Positions 32,061-43,342 of a stretch of 64,000 bases of DNA are shown piece by piece (within the stretch, counting starts at the first letter, position 1; every line of letters starts with the position of its first letter). The DNA is from Cladobotryum mycophilum (Eukaryota; Ascomycota; Sordariomycetes; Hypocreales; Hypocreaceae): contig CM071590.1 of NCBI GenBank assembly GCA_036429605.1, positions 6,386,001-6,450,000 of the forward strand, in the 5' to 3' direction. The notes under the pieces are model-generated. The model ran no database searches and was not told where the DNA came from. It saw only the letters and a program-made list of their open reading frames with translations. A program made the translations under genes and the position numbers.

Positions 32061-34563
32061 TCACGCCGGGAGCCCACGTTTCTCGCACTCGGTAAAGAAA
32101 ATCACCATGCGCCACAACTTCTTGACTAGATCCTCTGCCTCATCGTCCAAAGCCTAATATCACTCGTTAGCACGTAAATTCTCTCATGAAAGAAAGAAAG
32201 GGGGGGAAGAGAAAAAGGAAAGAGGAAGAAAAGAGGAAGAAAAGAAGAAGAAAAAGGCACTCCGCGGGAAATAACTCACCCCTTCAAGCTCCTCCACCAA
32301 TGCTCCCGCATCCCCATGCTTCCGCAAATGCTCCTCCACAGCCTCCACCAGCATCTCCTCCTGCACGCCCAGGTACTCGACAATCTTCTTCTCCACAAAC
32401 GGCCGGAGCTTATCCCGGACCACGGAGTCATCCATAAACTCCCACTTGACGGCCCACCCCCAGAGACCTTCCTTCTCGGACGGAATCTCCTGGGCCAGGG
32501 CTCGTACGGCCTGTGAGATTTCTTCTTCCGACATGCCGGCCGTGGCTGAGGATGTGTCCATCTGGATAGGGATGAGTTGTCGCTTCGTAGACTCTGCTTC
32601 TTCGTCGTCGAGAAGACCCTCCACTTCCGCAATCGTACGTCGTTGAGGTGCTGCCCTCGATGCCTGGGCTCTCTGTGCTGCGGCTCCCAACGACAACTTG
32701 AAGGGTTGTGGTGCCGATGAAGCAGCTTGTCGCTGCTCCATCTCCTCCGCCTGTCGATCCAAGAACGAGTCTGCCATGCCCCTCGCCCGCTCCAACTGAG
32801 CCTGCTCGCGACGCTTCTCCGCTTGTTCCGCCTGTCGATCAGCTTCATCTCTGGCTTCCTCATCCGCCCGGTCAGAAGTTCGTTTCCTGGCCCAGGCAGC
32901 TCGATCACGGTAGTACATGTGTGTTTTGCGACTCGTCTCCCTCTCATCATCCCACGTCTTCTCCCTCTCCAGCTGCTCCTGTTTTCTCCTCTCTAGGGAT
33001 TCCGCATCGTGCTTTTCTCGTTCCCGCTCTCGATCTAGAGCCGCTTGTCTTGACCGTTCTCTGTTGACCCATTTCCGCTCTACCTCGGCGTACATCTTAT
33101 CCTCGTCGGCTTGCTGTTCGGACTTGATTCTTCGATACAACTCTTCATCGCTAGCATCTGTGTCCTCGTCCCCCCTATTGACCGAGAACTCTGCATTGTT
33201 GATCCCGCCGTTGACAAAGGATACCCCGCGGTTCCCATTCTGCCCCTTGGGCCCAGAGGGGGCGTTGGGCACTGCACTACCCCGAGGCCCCAGGGGAACG
33301 TTGTTGGAATTTGACGGTGGTGAGTCTAGTCGCGAGGGACGTGATAGGCCGTTGCGCCGTCGCTCCATTTCCTCCATCTCCTCCTCTCTCTTTAAGCGCT
33401 CCATATCTCGACGATTACTTCGCTCCCTGAAAGCCGCAATCTCGCCGGCCACGACCTCTCGCATCTCGGCGGGAATATCGGCCAGCTCATCCTCCTGAGC
33501 AAGGGGAATGTTCACCACTTCCACGTTTTCCTCGGTCTCGGTATTGCCCATGGCAACATCGCCATTGGCATCCGTGCCGGCGCCCAGCGGGGGTAGAAGA
33601 GCTCTCGGATAACCTGTTTCAATGCTAGCCTAGCAGCGTCCAGTCTGTGCTCCAGGTCGTCATCCCCCTTGTTCTCCTTGTAGGACTCCAAGTAGCTAAT
33701 CGAGCTTGGGTCAACAGCCACCTGTAGCTTCGTCTTCTCGACATCGTCAAACGAATCGTCGGCCGGCGGATCGCTGGATCCCTGCTGGCGCTTGACCGGG
33801 ACCTGCACGCCCTCGTCCTGTAATAGCTGCACGGCCGTGGCAAGAGATTCGGGGTCGTCGAATAGCGCAAAGCCGAACTTGGTACCCTTGTGGTCGTCCA
33901 GAACACTGGCAGAGGGATCCCATCGCCTCAGCTTACCCACCGCTCCCAGTAGCCTCTGCACGCCCTCGTCCCCGCCTAGCCCCTCCGGAATCTGGTGTAC
34001 GAAAATCGTCCGTAACTTCTCCTCATTCGATGGGGGCGTCAGGGCCTGCATGCTCTCCCTCGCGGCCATCCGACCTTGGTCCTGTCCTCTGTCCATGCCC
34101 AGTCCGGCTCGTCCCGAGGGCGCTGGCCGGTCGTCGGACCTCCCACCAGAGGCCGAGGCTCCGGTGCCGAGTCGAATCACGGGGGCGTTGAAGTTGATGT
34201 TGGGCATGTTGGTCGGCGCTTGGAAGTTGGGCGGGAGGCCACTTGGACGATTAGCTTGGGGCACGTTGGCTTGCTGGACGCCCGGAGGAGGGGCCATGCC
34301 CGGGGCAGAAGACATGCCTGGTGGAGGTCCTGTAACGGTCAAAGAGTCAGCAAAACCATAGTCGCAGCGGTAATATGATGGCCTCGGGTGTTTTGAAATA
34401 CGCACCTAAGCCAGGAGGAGCGGCCATGCCCGGCCCTGAGCCTGGATAACCACCGTAGCCTGGTGGTGCGCCATAGGGATGTCCTGCGATTACCATGTCA
34501 GCTTCCAGAAACATCGCTGAACCGTTCGCCATCATGTATACCTCCATAAGGGTTGTACGCCAT
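32061..34563 (-). CDS. RBM25-like splicing factor (RRM + PWI), one frame break
   Basis: Pre-mRNA splicing factor of the RBM25/Snu71 type (U1 snRNP-associated in the family). Exons 34563-34542, 34483-34406, 34329-32280 and 32153-32061. The last intron (126 bp, GTGAGT...CTAAC...TTAG) lies inside the PWI-domain region and brings in ALDDEAEDLVKKLWRM and the end EKRGLPA. Expected length is about 747 aa. Order: Pro/Gly-rich N-terminus (MAYNPYGG, GYGGYPGSGPG), RRM at about 139-213 (RTIFVHQIPEG, GTKFGFALFDDPE), acidic linker, a long Arg/Glu-rich coiled coil (about 350-560) and a C-terminal PWI domain (WGWAVKWEFMDD, VEKKIVEYLGVQ). The frame breaks once at the G5 run 33589-33593 (C5 on the coding strand): ELFYP continues into PLGAGTDANGD only with one more C. 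Read as a probable sequence error. Confidence 0.9.
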
Positions 34564-35086
34564 CTTGAAAAGACCTCGTAATCAAGAGCCGTCACTCTCT
34601 CGCGCGCGTGATGCACTTCTCCCTCCACCAACGACTTCTCGTACTCGAAGGCGCGAGACGAAGTAGAAAGAAGAAAGAAAGAAAGAGAAAAAAAGGAAAT
34701 CTTGAAAAGTATCGTCTCAAAAGATAACTCTCCTCACACAAAAATCTACAGCCAAAGATTCCTCGCTTGCATTGGTGAAAACCCGGGATACGATATCGGT
34801 TGTTGTCGTTGTTGTATCCTGCAAAAAAGGGCCTTCTTGTCCTGGGGCAGCTTCTTTTTCTGAGACTTACCTGCTGCACGTTCAACAAATCGCGGCGCAA
34901 CCCGTTTGGGGTGGTGGTGTGTGTGTGGCGGCACTACCATGTCAGATCTCCCCGCATCAATATTGATCCGGCCGCCCGCATTTTCTTCTGTATCACACAG
35001 CGAAGCAAGCATTTTGACAAGTTTGAAGGGGCCCATCGCAACAGCTAATTGAAGGCAGCTGTCGAGGCGTTGACACCTCAAGAAAG
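34564..35086. promoter_or_regulatory. Divergent promoter region, RBM25-like (-) / bS21m (+)
   Basis: About 520 bp between the two start codons. The ORFs inside are short and unlike proteins. Promoter role inferred from the head-to-head arrangement. Confidence 0.4.
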
Positions 35087-35899
35087 ATGTGAGTTAACCT
35101 TCAATTCAACCATTCATTTATTGATGTATAGATGTATATCATTCTAACTAATGTACAGGGCCGTACCATCAAGATACGGCAGCATGATGCTGTCCAGGAT
35201 AGCCACCACCCCATCAACGCCTTCACAGGCGCGGGCATTTTCAACCTCGCTCGCCCTGCGGTTCAATGCCTCTGCGATAAATTACAATACCCGACAAAAC
35301 CAACCTCCCGCCCAGCCCATCAGATCAAACCCTCTAGTCGGCAACAACTACGTTGCCCCCGAACCCACCCCCAAGCCAGCAGCTCCTCCTCCTCCTCCTG
35401 TCTCCAAGAACGACTTCATCCCCCTCCTCCACCACCTCCCTCCGCCGCCACCGAAGCTTCCAACACTACCGAAGCTTCCCCCTCCAAGTCCGACTCCCCT
35501 TTCCCCTACAACGCCGCCGACTCCTCCTCCGACCCCTTCGGCACCCTCGACATCGCCTCCATCATCGCCAACAGGGCCGCCATCTACGGCCAGTCCCTCG
35601 GCATAGGAGACCCCCTCACCCGCCCCAAAATCCGCGCCAAGGCCGTCACGGGTCGCACCGTCTTCATCAAGGACCGTCTCTCCCCGACATCCGCCCCCAC
35701 CCCCGTCGTGGCCATTCGGGTGCTCGAGAGGATGTGCCGCGAGCAAAAGGTCAAGAACAAGTACCATTCGCAAAAGTTCCACGAGCGAAAGGGCCTGAAG
35801 AAGAAGAGGTTAAGGAGTCAGCGGTGGAGGGCCAGGTTCAAGACGGGCTTCAAGGCTGCGGTCAGCAAGGTGATTGAGTTGAAGAAGCAGGGCTGGTAA
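35087..35899 (+). CDS. MRP21: Mitochondrial ribosomal protein bS21m (Mrp21), one frame break
   Basis: Small-subunit mitoribosome protein. The C-terminal ~85 residues are a clear S21 domain (TGRTVFIKDR, VLERMCREQKVKNKYHSQKFHERKG in parts, then a Lys/Arg-rich helix ending VIELKKQGW). The N-terminus is a mitochondrial presequence (MMLSRIATTPS, ARAFSTSLALRF) followed by a Pro-rich linker. A 70-bp intron fits at 35089-35158 (GTGAGT...TCTAACTAATGTACAG). It would split the start codon as AT|G, giving M-AVPSRYGSMMLSR in frame; otherwise translation starts at the ATG at 35184. The ATG at 35151 would lie inside the intron. The presequence and S21 frames join only if one base is added near the C5 run 35420-35424. 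Expected length is about 247 aa. Confidence 0.85.
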
Positions 35900-36345
35900 A
35901 AAGAAAACCAACACAAAAAAAACAAAGGGATGATGAAAAAAAGTTTACGGAAAAAAGCTAATGAGTGAGTGAACAATGCGCCATTTCAGGAAAGATGCGC
36001 ATGTACAATAGACAATGTATGAAGAAAGACATATGAGCTCAAACGGTCTTCTCCCTGTTTACGCGTATGTGATGGAAGTACAAAGCTGCTATATACTCTG
36101 CAAGTCAGATGCCTGCCTGTCTGCCTGCCTGCGTACTCAGTCTACTAACGTTCCTCTAAACCGGCCAGGGGGGCCATCAATTCAAGTGAAGAAGAAAAAA
36201 GAAAAAACAAAACGCTAGGAAACTCATATTTCGTTCGTTCATCCAAGTGAACCTAAAGTCATAATTCATATATATCCAAAGGCAGCTCCAGCTCCACACT
36301 GGTGGGTGGAATATTCCTGGCTGCACTCGTCATGGTAATCAGGTG
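35900..36345. other. Intergenic, converging 3' ends
   Basis: A-rich 3' region of bS21m and 3' region of HAUS6. A TGCC/TGTC short repeat lies at about 36111-36131. No gene. Confidence 0.5.
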
Positions 36346-38933
36346 TCATCCATAATAATCAGAAAAGCCCCATTCTTTCGTAGGGCTGTGTTGGGCAATC
36401 TTGGGCCGCGACCTAAAGACTGCCTCCATATCCTCTTCCTCCGCCAGCCGCTCCACTAGGTTGTCCAGGTCCTCCTCAACCCTGGGGAAGTAGCCGCTTT
36501 CCTTTCGTGGCAGCGCTTTGGCTCGTCTCTGGGACCTACGGCGCTCCAGCTGTGCCCTTTGTTGGGCCTGTTCGAACCCAGCCATGCTGCGTTTAGTACG
36601 GCTCACGAGGTCATCAGCTGTTTCAGAGCTTGACGTTCCGGCATCTAATTCTTCGCCGGTATGCTCAACCATCGAGCTACACATTGAGGCGGGTTCATGC
36701 ACCAGCTCAGGCTCCTCGTCGTCCAAAAAGAATGAACTCTTTCGTGTCAGGGACAGTTGTGTCCGCTCAGAAAGGGAGAGGGTATGACGAGGTTTAGTAC
36801 GCTTGATTGGTGAAGGGGACGATCGCTTCATTGGCGAAGGTGATGGGTGATCCATGGTATCACTGGAGGAATCAGTGATATCTTGGGTAGGTGACATAAC
36901 AAATTGATCTTGAGTGATCGGCTGTGGTTGGTTTTTTTGGTATCAAGTTTATAAGGCTTGCGTTTTGCAGCCGGGGGTGTTGTAGGTTTGGTCTGTTTGG
37001 TCTCTTTGGGAGGTGCGGGAGGAGGTGCGGAAGGTTGAGGGAGATCGAATTGATCAATGTCATATGCGCTCTTCCCAGGAAAGTTCCTCTTTCCTATGGG
37101 AATAGACGGGCCAGTCGAGCCCTCGGTAGAAATACTAGTGAGGTCGGGACGCGACAGTCTCGGCCTAAGAGACTGTCCATTTGAAACCGCCAGCTTATCC
37201 TGGAACGATCGTATGGGCACGTCTTTACGGAAGGCATTCTCTGCGTCTTCCAAATCACTAATCTCGGACGCACTATCATCTTCGATAGACGACGTAGACA
37301 TGCCACGACGGGTAGGCTTTTCCTGTCTCTTGGGGATTTTCGATGCGAATAGCTTGGCAAGGTTCACATCCTTCTTGGATATCCTTGCCAGATCCTCATT
37401 CAAATCCGAGACCAGGGTGGCGTAGTCGGCAGACATCTTGGGCTCTTGAACACGTATCTTTGACAACGGTCTGCTCACTCTTCCAATGTGCAGATCCATG
37501 TGGTCCTCGAAGCCGAGATCGATGCCCTTGGGTTTGGTGTGCGCTACTCTTGCCTTGGAAGGCGTCTCCGAAGCCGATTGACCAAACATGTCCCGTCGGA
37601 AGGCATTCCATTTCTGAAGTCTCTCCTTTTGCACCTGAACGCGGGACTCTAACTGCTGCAAGAGGCCAGTTCCCTCTGCCTCGAGCTCACCAAGTCTGCC
37701 TTGCTGCACTCTTCTCCAAACCTTGTCAAAAGGCGTGGTCACGAGGCCGGCCTCTTTGGCGTCTCCACTAAGCAGAGTCTCCATCCAGGTCTCGCTGCCA
37801 GACCAGTTGTTGCGAAGAGTTCTACGCATTTCAGCTCTGGCATTATCAGAGACGGACTGGCCGGCTCCCTTGATCTCCTTGGCAAGAACGGCTTCGTTCC
37901 TGCGCGCAATGCCTCCTTCTTTGACGCTCAAGAGAGCTGCGAAGCCTCTGTATTGGACTCTGGTCGCTTCCTTCTGCTCCAAGAGCCTCTGCAGCGATGC
38001 CCTGTATGACAAGGCGATGGCGCGCAGTTCCGTCTTGTCAGCTCTGTAGCCTCGCTTCTGAGTCGCAAAGCTCAGAGCGGGATCCACGTGTGCACCACTT
38101 GTTGCAACTTGCTCCATGACGACCTTCTTCAGCACAGCTGTAGAAAAGTAGGCGAGGACCTCCTCAAGTCTGTCGCCCTTGCAGTCATCCAGCATGGTTT
38201 TCCGTACAACCGTGTCACGGCCGAGGGCGCCATTCTTCTTTGCCTGCTCAAGCGACCTTATAAAGGCAGCGCGCAGGTTGGTGGATTGGTTCTGATCCAG
38301 TGGTGGGTAGAACGGTTTCAGCTTCTATCGAGACAGCGTTAGCCCAGTCCGGTTTGTTGACGATAAGAATGCAGAGAATAGAAAACGTACATTTGCAGTC
38401 TCCTCCGGGTCCCATATGGAGAAGAGCTGAAACAGGACCCATTCTGCGCAATGAATGCGCTTCTTTTGCCCTTGCGTGCCAGTCCCGGGCGGCGCAAAGG
38501 TGTCGACAGTAATACGAGGCCAGCCAGGTAGCAAGTCAAAATCCAGAAGTTTTATATTGGTGACGAACAAGGAAAGAGGAGACGGTCCCTCGAGCACGCC
38601 GAACTGCGACGGCGCCGGCGATGGTGTTCTCACTCTACCCACGGGCAGTGGAGGGACCGGGGGAGCAGACGCAGCGGAAGCGGCAGCAGCCAACTCGCGC
38701 CTAGACCGGGTCTCCCTCAGCAATGGAGTTCTGGCCCTCGCATCCCTTTGGATCGGGGCCCTCGCGATATCCCTCTGCACCGGGGTTCTCGCATCCCTCT
38801 GGATCGGCGTCCTGGCCTCTCTCTGCTGCTGGACGGGAGTTTTGGCCGCCGCAGCTCTAAGCGACGAGATTGAAGAAGAAGTCGACACGCGGGTAGAACG
38901 CGTGGTCCTTGTCTGCTGAAGAACCGCCGCCAT
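36346..38933 (-). CDS. HAUS augmin-like complex subunit 6, one frame break
   Basis: Subunit of the augmin complex, which recruits gamma-tubulin to existing microtubules. Exons 38933-38391 and 38324-36346 with a 66-bp intron (GTACGT...GCTAAC...ATAG). Expected length is about 840 aa. The start is the ATG at 38933 (MAAVLQQTRTT). Residues about 20-90 are a disordered repeat of TPIQRDARTPVQRD-type units. The HAUS6 N-terminal domain follows: SLFVTNIKLLDFDLLPGWP, RIHCAEWVLFQLFSIWDPE, then KPFYPPLDQNQSTNLR, RSLEQAKKNG, RKTMLDDCKGDRLEEVLAYFSTAVLKK (written in parts). Coiled-coil segments and a Ser/Lys-rich disordered tail complete it. The frame breaks at T7 36932-36938 (A7 on the coding strand): LDTKK continues to NQPQPITQDQFVMSPTQ only with one extra A. 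The tail ends GFSDYYG. Confidence 0.87.
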
Positions 38934-41900
38934 TTTTGTTTTGGCATTCACTCGATTTGAATAAGCATCAATTCGGTCACAGCTGTCTCGGAGGCGGGAG
39001 GGTGGTTGGTTTGTTTATTTTCGTGGGCCGAGGGAGAGCAGACTCAAAAAGGCCGAATTGCGCAAGGGAAAAAAATGCCCTAAGGCAGCATCGTAGGGTC
39101 AGAGCGACAACAGAGAAAGGGAAAGAGACAAAAAAAAATGTAAGAAAATTAATGGCTCCAGGTGTGACGGGTTGACAGGTCGCGCGGCTGCAACTCGACG
39201 TGGAAAAACGAGGTCGCTGTCGTGGATGTGTTTGTTAGGATGGATTGAGGTTGGACCTTGGGTGAAGGAGGTTCGTGGTTGGACGGGGATGGGCTGCTGC
39301 GTCAGGGACCCATGCACAGAGGCCCTGGAGATGCATATGCTCACCCACTGTATGTCCACCAATTGTCCACTGGACGCCAACTGGATGTCCACTAGACGCC
39401 CACTATGCCCGCTATGGATGCCCACTACGGAGCATCCATGAGCCCCGCCAACCATGTCGGTGAAGGGTGCAGCATCCATCCCATTCATCCCGCATCCGTC
39501 CATCCCTCTTTTTTTTGGGGGGGGGGGGGGGGGGGGCGCACCTCTCAATTGCTGCCAGCATGGTGATCATAATCACAGACTCGAGTCACTCGACAAAGTT
39601 AAAAATAAAAAATAAAAATCACCAAAAATAAGACGGGAAAAAGGAAAGACGTCATGACAACTGTGACCATCTATTCTATGAGGGAAGAACATCAGAAATA
39701 AAATAAACATGCCTCTATACACTCATTTCCTCCCTCCATATTGGCATCATACGATTCATCTCCCCATCAGGCAGGCCCTTTATGCTGCATCAAAAACCAC
39801 TTCCACCTACTTCTCACCGTACATTTCCACTTACACTTACACTTACATTTACATCTACATTTACATCTGCTTTACGTACCCTAACTATTTCTTCTTGCAT
39901 GCATCACGCAAATCATTCCTCGTACGTTTCTTTCTCTCTTTTCTGTAAAAAATCATTGTCGCTTTACATGCCAAGGGGCATTTCTTCATGTTTGCTCTTA
40001 ACGTACCTTGCTTTGCCTTGCCTTGCCTGTCCTGTTGATTTTGCATCCGTCTTGAGCATCAACGTTACATACCCTATAGTCCCATACTCGACTCCTTAAA
40101 AAAGAGGGGGCTGGGGGTTGGTAAATGGTCGAAGCCATGTCTCATGCAACTACCAGGTACTCCCTACCCAAAAGGTGCAACAACACAATCGTATTAGTAG
40201 CAGAAATTTTAATTTCATTGTCTTCTTCCTTTTTAAAAGGGAGAAAGGCCGTAGTCATGCCTAGCATCGATAATCAGCCGATCCGGCACTCGTGACTAGA
40301 CTTACCAGCCACGCTCCTACATCATCCTCCAAATCCAGTTGACCTGGGAACCCTTAAACATGGACTACCCAGATTGTCAATAGCCCGTGTCAGCATTGAC
40401 CACAAGTTCTTTATATATATCTTTCTTCTTCTTCTTTTTTTCTAGTTGACACTACTCTGTATACTCGTTGAGAAACCTACCTTGTTGGCATTTTACCTCT
40501 AGAGCTCCAGTCGCAGCGACAACAAACAAGAGCCATTGGTTCCATTATTTCCTTGACAGCACATTCATTGCAAGAATAAGAAAATAATGCAAAAAAAGGG
40601 AAACTCTCAAATTGCTCGTAGCAAGGTCTTCAAGTCTAAAAGCGGTATGATATCGCCACTCTGTGAATATATCGAATTACAAGCAACCACTTACACCAGC
40701 CTACCCTACGGCTCACACTCCGGCCCACACTCCGGATCTCCCCCCGAACCACCCTCCGTAGCGACCGTCACACCCCGGTGGCTTGCCGTGTAGGTGGGTA
40801 CAAGGAACCGTTAGAATCCGGTAATTGTGCCTGAGATCATCGGATCGCCCGTTGGGGGGAAGTGTCCCACATGGGTTGCCGGAGTCTCAGTTCCGGATTT
40901 GGAGCAATTCGTTTCCCCCCTCACGCAGCACCTCCATTCCAAGCCTCACTCCTCATTCATTCAAGAACCCCAACATCTTGAATGTATAGAATACCGGCTA
41001 AAACTCAGCAAAGAGGCGTCTTGGGCATCCACCCCCCTCCTTTCAACTCACATCCTCCCACAAATACACACCTCCACCAAGTACAACACCTCACAGCTGA
41101 ACTTCCATCATGTAAAACACTGCATATCTACAACCCATACTCTACATCATGCATATCACATACATAAATTCACACCGTCACACAAACATAAAAGCCCATC
41201 ACCCGTCTAGCCCCCTCCGGATAATCCGTCCACATGATCCCTCACCGAGTTAGCCACTCAACTGCAGACCATACCATCCTGCATATTCCTCCCCCTCCAC
41301 CTTCCCCTCACCCAACCTCTCCCTACCAAGTGTACTATACAAGTAGTTACATAAAATACAAGACGACTACGTGTAAATGAAAGCTATGCCACGTATGAGA
41401 CAAATCAACACCTGTCCCTCAAAAAACCTGTCCAATTTCAACTCGCTTACGCCCCCTCTCCATGCTCCATGCAGCTCGTGCCTCACCGCCTGACTGGATA
41501 GATAGATAGTGCAAGGGGGTTAAATAGATTGTTCTGGGCGAAGGGGGCCGTTGACATACCTGGTAGGCAAGTAAGCCCCTCGTAGGAATTCCAATCGTAC
41601 CGTTTGTCTTGGATCAAGCATGGGCATGCAGAGCATAGACTGCGTGTTGTTGCCCCCAATTGGCAAGCTCATCCTTGGGCCGTGTAATACGAAGTGCATA
41701 ATTCCGATGCAAGAAGAAGGGATGAGAGTGGACGACTTCATTAATAACCCACATTTAGTCTTGATTTCAGACATTACGTGTCACCACATGCTACAAAAGA
41801 CCCTCAGCTGTAAAGGGTTCGAAATGTGGTATCATATTCGTCCATGCTATCAATCTAAGTAACCCATATGCAGGCCATATTGACCAGTCCTAGAACAGGG

Positions 41901-42103
41901 TATCCTCGAATAGGATCCCTCCCCAAAAAAAAACTCCATTATCCGTCCCAGCGCCATGCCATTCAGTATTGGAGTAAACCAGCAACATTAAAGCAAATCA
42001 TTAGCAATCGTACATCATCAGCGCCGGGTGATGTTCAGTTGTGGAACCACCCCTAAATCCTAGACCGGGGAGGCTGCATGGCTGAAGTGGTGGGGCCATC
42101 TAG
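38934..42103. other. Gene-poor intergenic region, 3.2 kb
   Basis: No supported gene. ORFs are short and low in complexity. Visible elements: a T8-G20 run at 39509-39536, a CCAC/GGACGCC-type imperfect repeat at about 39345-39430, a (CACTTA/CATTTA)n tract at about 39830-39875, CT-rich tracts and AT-rich sequence. It includes the upstream region of HAUS6 and the 3' side of the mannitol-1-phosphate dehydrogenase gene. Confidence 0.55.
39509..39536. repeat. T8-G20 homopolymer tract
   Basis: Eight T followed by 20 G, read directly. The true length may differ given the homopolymer problem elsewhere in this sequence. Confidence 0.85.
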
Positions 42104-43342
42104 TCAATCCTCACGGCTGTCCTCCTGGACACGCTTGACAACCTGAAGCAGCTCGGGGTAGATCTTCTCGTTGGTCTGGATGCCGCAAACCTTGGCAACG
42201 ATCTCTTCGGGAGTGTTCTCGGACATGATGGTGGCCAACTCCTTGGATTCCTCGTCGCCCTCGACGTTCTGGAAACGGAAAGTCATCTCGATAGCGTCAA
42301 GGAGGAACTTGACTGGCATGCCTTGCTCAGCAGCCTCGGCAGCGGGGCCGAGGAATCGCTCCTTGCGGGAAAGCTTTCTTAGAGGAGCACGGCCAACGCG
42401 CTCGACAGCATCCTCAAGATGAGGGTTGCCGATACGCTTAATGATCTTCTCAATGTAGGCACTCTGGGCCTCCTCGTCAAGGCCGTGCTTGGCGACAAGG
42501 ATGTTCTTGGTCTCGTTTAGAGCACCCCTGACCTCGGCCATGATCTGCTTGTCTTGCAGGGCATCGTAGACAGTGCGCTTTCTGCGGTTGTAGCCGTGGT
42601 AGGCGGCAGTGGCGTGGCTAGTGTTGACAGTGTAAAGCTTGCGCTCGATGAAGGGACCAAGGTTGTCGACCCAGTTGATGCCTTCAATGTTGGGAATGCC
42701 AACATCCTCGAAGGGAGTCTTCTCGACGACCCATTCGAAGAACTTCTCAAGAGTCACATCAAGACCGGCATTGGGGTCCTGGGCAGGCACAATTCGGTCA
42801 ATAGCCGAGTTGGCGTAGCGAGCACGAAGGTGGTGGGTCTCAAGACGATCGGGAGAAGTGTTTCTGGGGTCCTTGATGTGCTGCGCCAGAGTGTCGGTGG
42901 CGCCAATGGCGTTCTCGCAGGCGATGACGTGAAGGGGCTTTTCGTCTGGGCGGCGGTCGATGGCCTTGGCGATAACGGGAGCGATGAACTTGAGAATGTT
43001 GGGACCAACGGAGCAGGTGACGATGTCGGCGGTGCGGATGGCCTCAATCAGGTCTTCCTCGTGGGTCTTGGAGTTGATAGCACGGTAATTTGTGATGGTC
43101 TGCTTCTGGGTGCCCTCGGCGCCAACCTCAATGACATGATATGAGGGAGTTGCGTTGATCTTGTCAATGAGAGAGTCGACAACATCGGCGAAGATGACAT
43201 CGTAGCCAGAGTTGTGAAGGAAGCAGGCAACGAAGCCTCGGCCTGGAAGAAGATGAGTTAGTAAAAGGGATGCCGGAGTGATGATTTGATTGAGGGACAT
43301 ACCGATATTGCCAGCACCAAAGTGAACAGCAGTTTTACCCAT
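42104..43342 (-). CDS. mpdA: Mannitol-1-phosphate 5-dehydrogenase
   Basis: Interconverts fructose-6-phosphate and mannitol-1-phosphate with NAD(H); cytosolic polyol metabolism. Exons 43342-43303 and 43242-42104; the 60-bp intron (GTATGT...CTAAC...CAG) lies inside the cofactor loop. Predicted 392 aa, usual for the family. N-terminal motif VHFGAGNIGRGFVACFL (spliced), then YDVIFADV, VTCSVGPN and VIACENAIGATD. The mannitol dehydrogenase C-terminal domain carries NWVDNLGPFIERKLYTVNT (in parts), HATAAYHGY and the KNILVAKHG region. The frame is intact. If the intron is read through, the ORF gains an extra 20 unrelated residues after GNIG. Confidence 0.95.
   Translation of the reverse strand: MGKTAVHFGAGNIGMSLNQIITPASLLLTHLLPGRGFVACFLHNSGYDVIFADVVDSLIDKINATPSYHVIEVGAEGTQKQTITNYRAINSKTHEEDLIEAIRTADIVTCSVGPNILKFIAPVIAKAIDRRPDEKPLHVIACENAIGATDTLAQHIKDPRNTSPDRLETHHLRARYANSAIDRIVPAQDPNAGLDVTLEKFFEWVVEKTPFEDVGIPNIEGINWVDNLGPFIERKLYTVNTSHATAAYHGYNRRKRTVYDALQDKQIMAEVRGALNETKNILVAKHGLDEEAQSAYIEKIIKRIGNPHLEDAVERVGRAPLRKLSRKERFLGPAAEAAEQGMPVKFLLDAIEMTFRFQNVEGDEESKELATIMSENTPEEIVAKVCGIQTNEKIYPELLQVVKRVQEDSRED

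Noticed and set aside
34746..35081. Minus-strand 111-aa ORF upstream of the RBM25-like gene
   Set aside because: Lies in the divergent promoter, has no family resemblance, and overlaps open frames on the other strand.
39099..39548. 149-aa minus-strand ORF starting in the poly-G tract
   Set aside because: Begins with a poly-Pro from the G run and consists of imperfect repeats; the frame depends on an unreliable homopolymer length.
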